Assembly: GCF_008629675.1 (NCBI RefSeq)
Contig: NZ_VWOX01000015.1
Location: 1 to 64,000, forward strand
Length of the DNA: 64,000 nucleotides
Reading direction: 5' to 3'
From: Roseiconus nitratireducens
GTDB lineage: Bacteria > Planctomycetota > Planctomycetia > Pirellulales > Pirellulaceae
Part shown: piece after piece, positions 63,332 through 64,000 of the stretch
How the letters are laid out: each line of letters starts with the position of its first letter
Position numbering within the stretch: the first letter of the stretch is position 1
Program-made: the position numbers and the translations under genes
Notes under the pieces: model-generated
What the model was told of the DNA's origin: nothing
What the model saw: only the letters and a program-made list of their open reading frames with translations
Databases searched by the model: none

Positions 63332-64000
63332 TCATCGGCGGCGCAACAACCGCCGCACCAGTCGCTTCCACCGATCGCGCCAGCTGAGGGTCGAGGTTGA
63401 CGCTGCGACGCCTCCCCGTTCCAACTCGGCAAGCGTCGTGGGAACCGGCCGACGTCCCGCAATCACGGCATCGATGGTGGCAGCAATGAAGCCGTTGGTC
63501 CGATCCTCCGGGGCGATCTTCAAGGCATGCCGAATCGTCTTTTCCGCAAGGTCGGCGCGGCCGTCCAACAGGTAGGCAACCGCCAGGTTTCCCAGCAGTT
63601 CAACGTCGTCCGGTCGCACCGCAACCGAGGATTCTCCCACGCGGCACGCTTCGTCGGTTTGGCCGACCTCCAGGTACAGACCGGCCAGCTCTTTCAAGAT
63701 CGACGTTTCCGGCGGATCCGCCAACTCCTGGGCTCGGCGTAGCGACTCAATCGCCCGCTCGGGACGGTCGACCGCGTGCCACCCCTTCCCAAGCAAGAAC
63801 CAGATTCGCCAGGCGTCGGGGTTGGTCGCCGAAAGCTGCTGCAATGCCCCGATGGCCTCGCGAATTTGTTCTTGCACCTCGGGCTGGGGCGGTGGCTGTC
63901 CCGGGTGGCGCAGGTGATCCAAAATCGTTTCTGCGGCGTTCTTGAATAGCTCGTCCGGCGTTTCGTGCAACCGGGCGGTGTAAAGCAATTGCCCGGTCTC
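63332..64000 (-). CDS. TPR-repeat protein, N-terminus beyond right edge
   Basis: At least 219 residues of tetratricopeptide-like repeats (WFLLGKGWHAVDRPERAIES, ILKELAGLYLEVGQTDEACR, LLGNLAVAYLLDGRADLAEK) and a basic tail with RDRWKRLVRRLLRRR. The frame is open to the window edge (codons reading ETGQLLYTARL), so the TTG at 63988 is not the true start. Function unknown. It follows trmL convergently. Confidence 0.75.
   Translation of the reverse strand, partial: ETGQLLYTARLHETPDELFKNAAETILDHLRHPGQPPPQPEVQEQIREAIGALQQLSATNPDAWRIWFLLGKGWHAVDRPERAIESLRRAQELADPPETSILKELAGLYLEVGQTDEACRVGESSVAVRPDDVELLGNLAVAYLLDGRADLAEKTIRHALKIAPEDRTNGFIAATIDAVIAGRRPVPTTLAELERGGVAASTSTLSWRDRWKRLVRRLLRRR

Overview
The window looks like a planctomycete chromosome segment, most likely Pirellulaceae (Rhodopirellula-like). 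The evidence is a DUF1549/DUF1553 and DUF1501 gene pair, a large secreted sulfatase, two membrane Ser/Thr kinases, ECF sigma factors coupled to their partner genes, a PEP-CTERM protein, Tad-type pilus genes, and dispersed intergenic repeats. No taxon was confirmed by database search.

Positions 1 to about 25.6 kb appear to be an accessory, integrated element. A tyrosine recombinase (24569-25567) starts about 75 bp past the 3' end of a tRNA-Val(GAC) gene (25642-25715, minus strand). This is the usual layout of an element inserted in a tRNA 3' end, here extending leftward. The left part is mobilisation-like: a RadC-family protein, two DNA-methyltransferase-like proteins (one ending in a sliding-clamp-binding peptide), a small conserved protein, a toxin-antitoxin pair, three copies of an 18-bp palindrome, and a large MobF relaxase-helicase with a small downstream partner. 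Next comes an AAA ATPase/subtilisin pair matching the IetAS anti-phage and plasmid-exclusion module, then a PEP-CTERM gene interrupted by an in-frame stop just before its sorting signal. From 15 to 24 kb there is metabolic cargo (quinone oxidoreductase, amidohydrolase, antibiotic-biosynthesis monooxygenase-like protein, YcaC-type isochorismatase hydrolase, chloroperoxidase-like hydrolase) and an ECF sigma factor translationally coupled to a TPR Ser/Thr kinase. No type IV secretion or coupling-protein gene and no second att copy was seen, so the element is either mobilisable only or continues off the left edge.

From 25.7 kb to the right end the content looks like core chromosome. It contains small membrane proteins, a STAS/HATPase partner-switch pair, a hemerythrin-like protein, EpmA, a ThiF-like E1 enzyme, a PilB/GspE-type ATPase divergent from a short RecQ, a TadE/TadG-like operon with a secreted protein, a degenerate endonuclease/exonuclease-fold membrane protein, a Wzc-type tyrosine autokinase, a Ser/Thr kinase with extracytoplasmic beta-sandwich domains, threonyl-tRNA synthetase with an insertion, a PNPOx-like protein, a sulfatase with C-terminal HEAT-like repeats, GNAT, MiaA, a YpdA-like oxidoreductase, an HD hydrolase overlapping NagB, TrmL and a TPR protein.

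The most interesting chromosomal unit is 50.8-56.6 kb. A secreted DUF1549/DUF1553 protein with CXXCH and a Tat-exported DUF1501 protein are followed, by tight coupling, by an ECF sigma factor and a membrane protein. That last protein looks like an anti-sigma factor whose external domain itself carries a DUF1549-like CXXCH motif. It suggests a heme- or redox-linked regulatory circuit built from planctomycete cytochrome parts.
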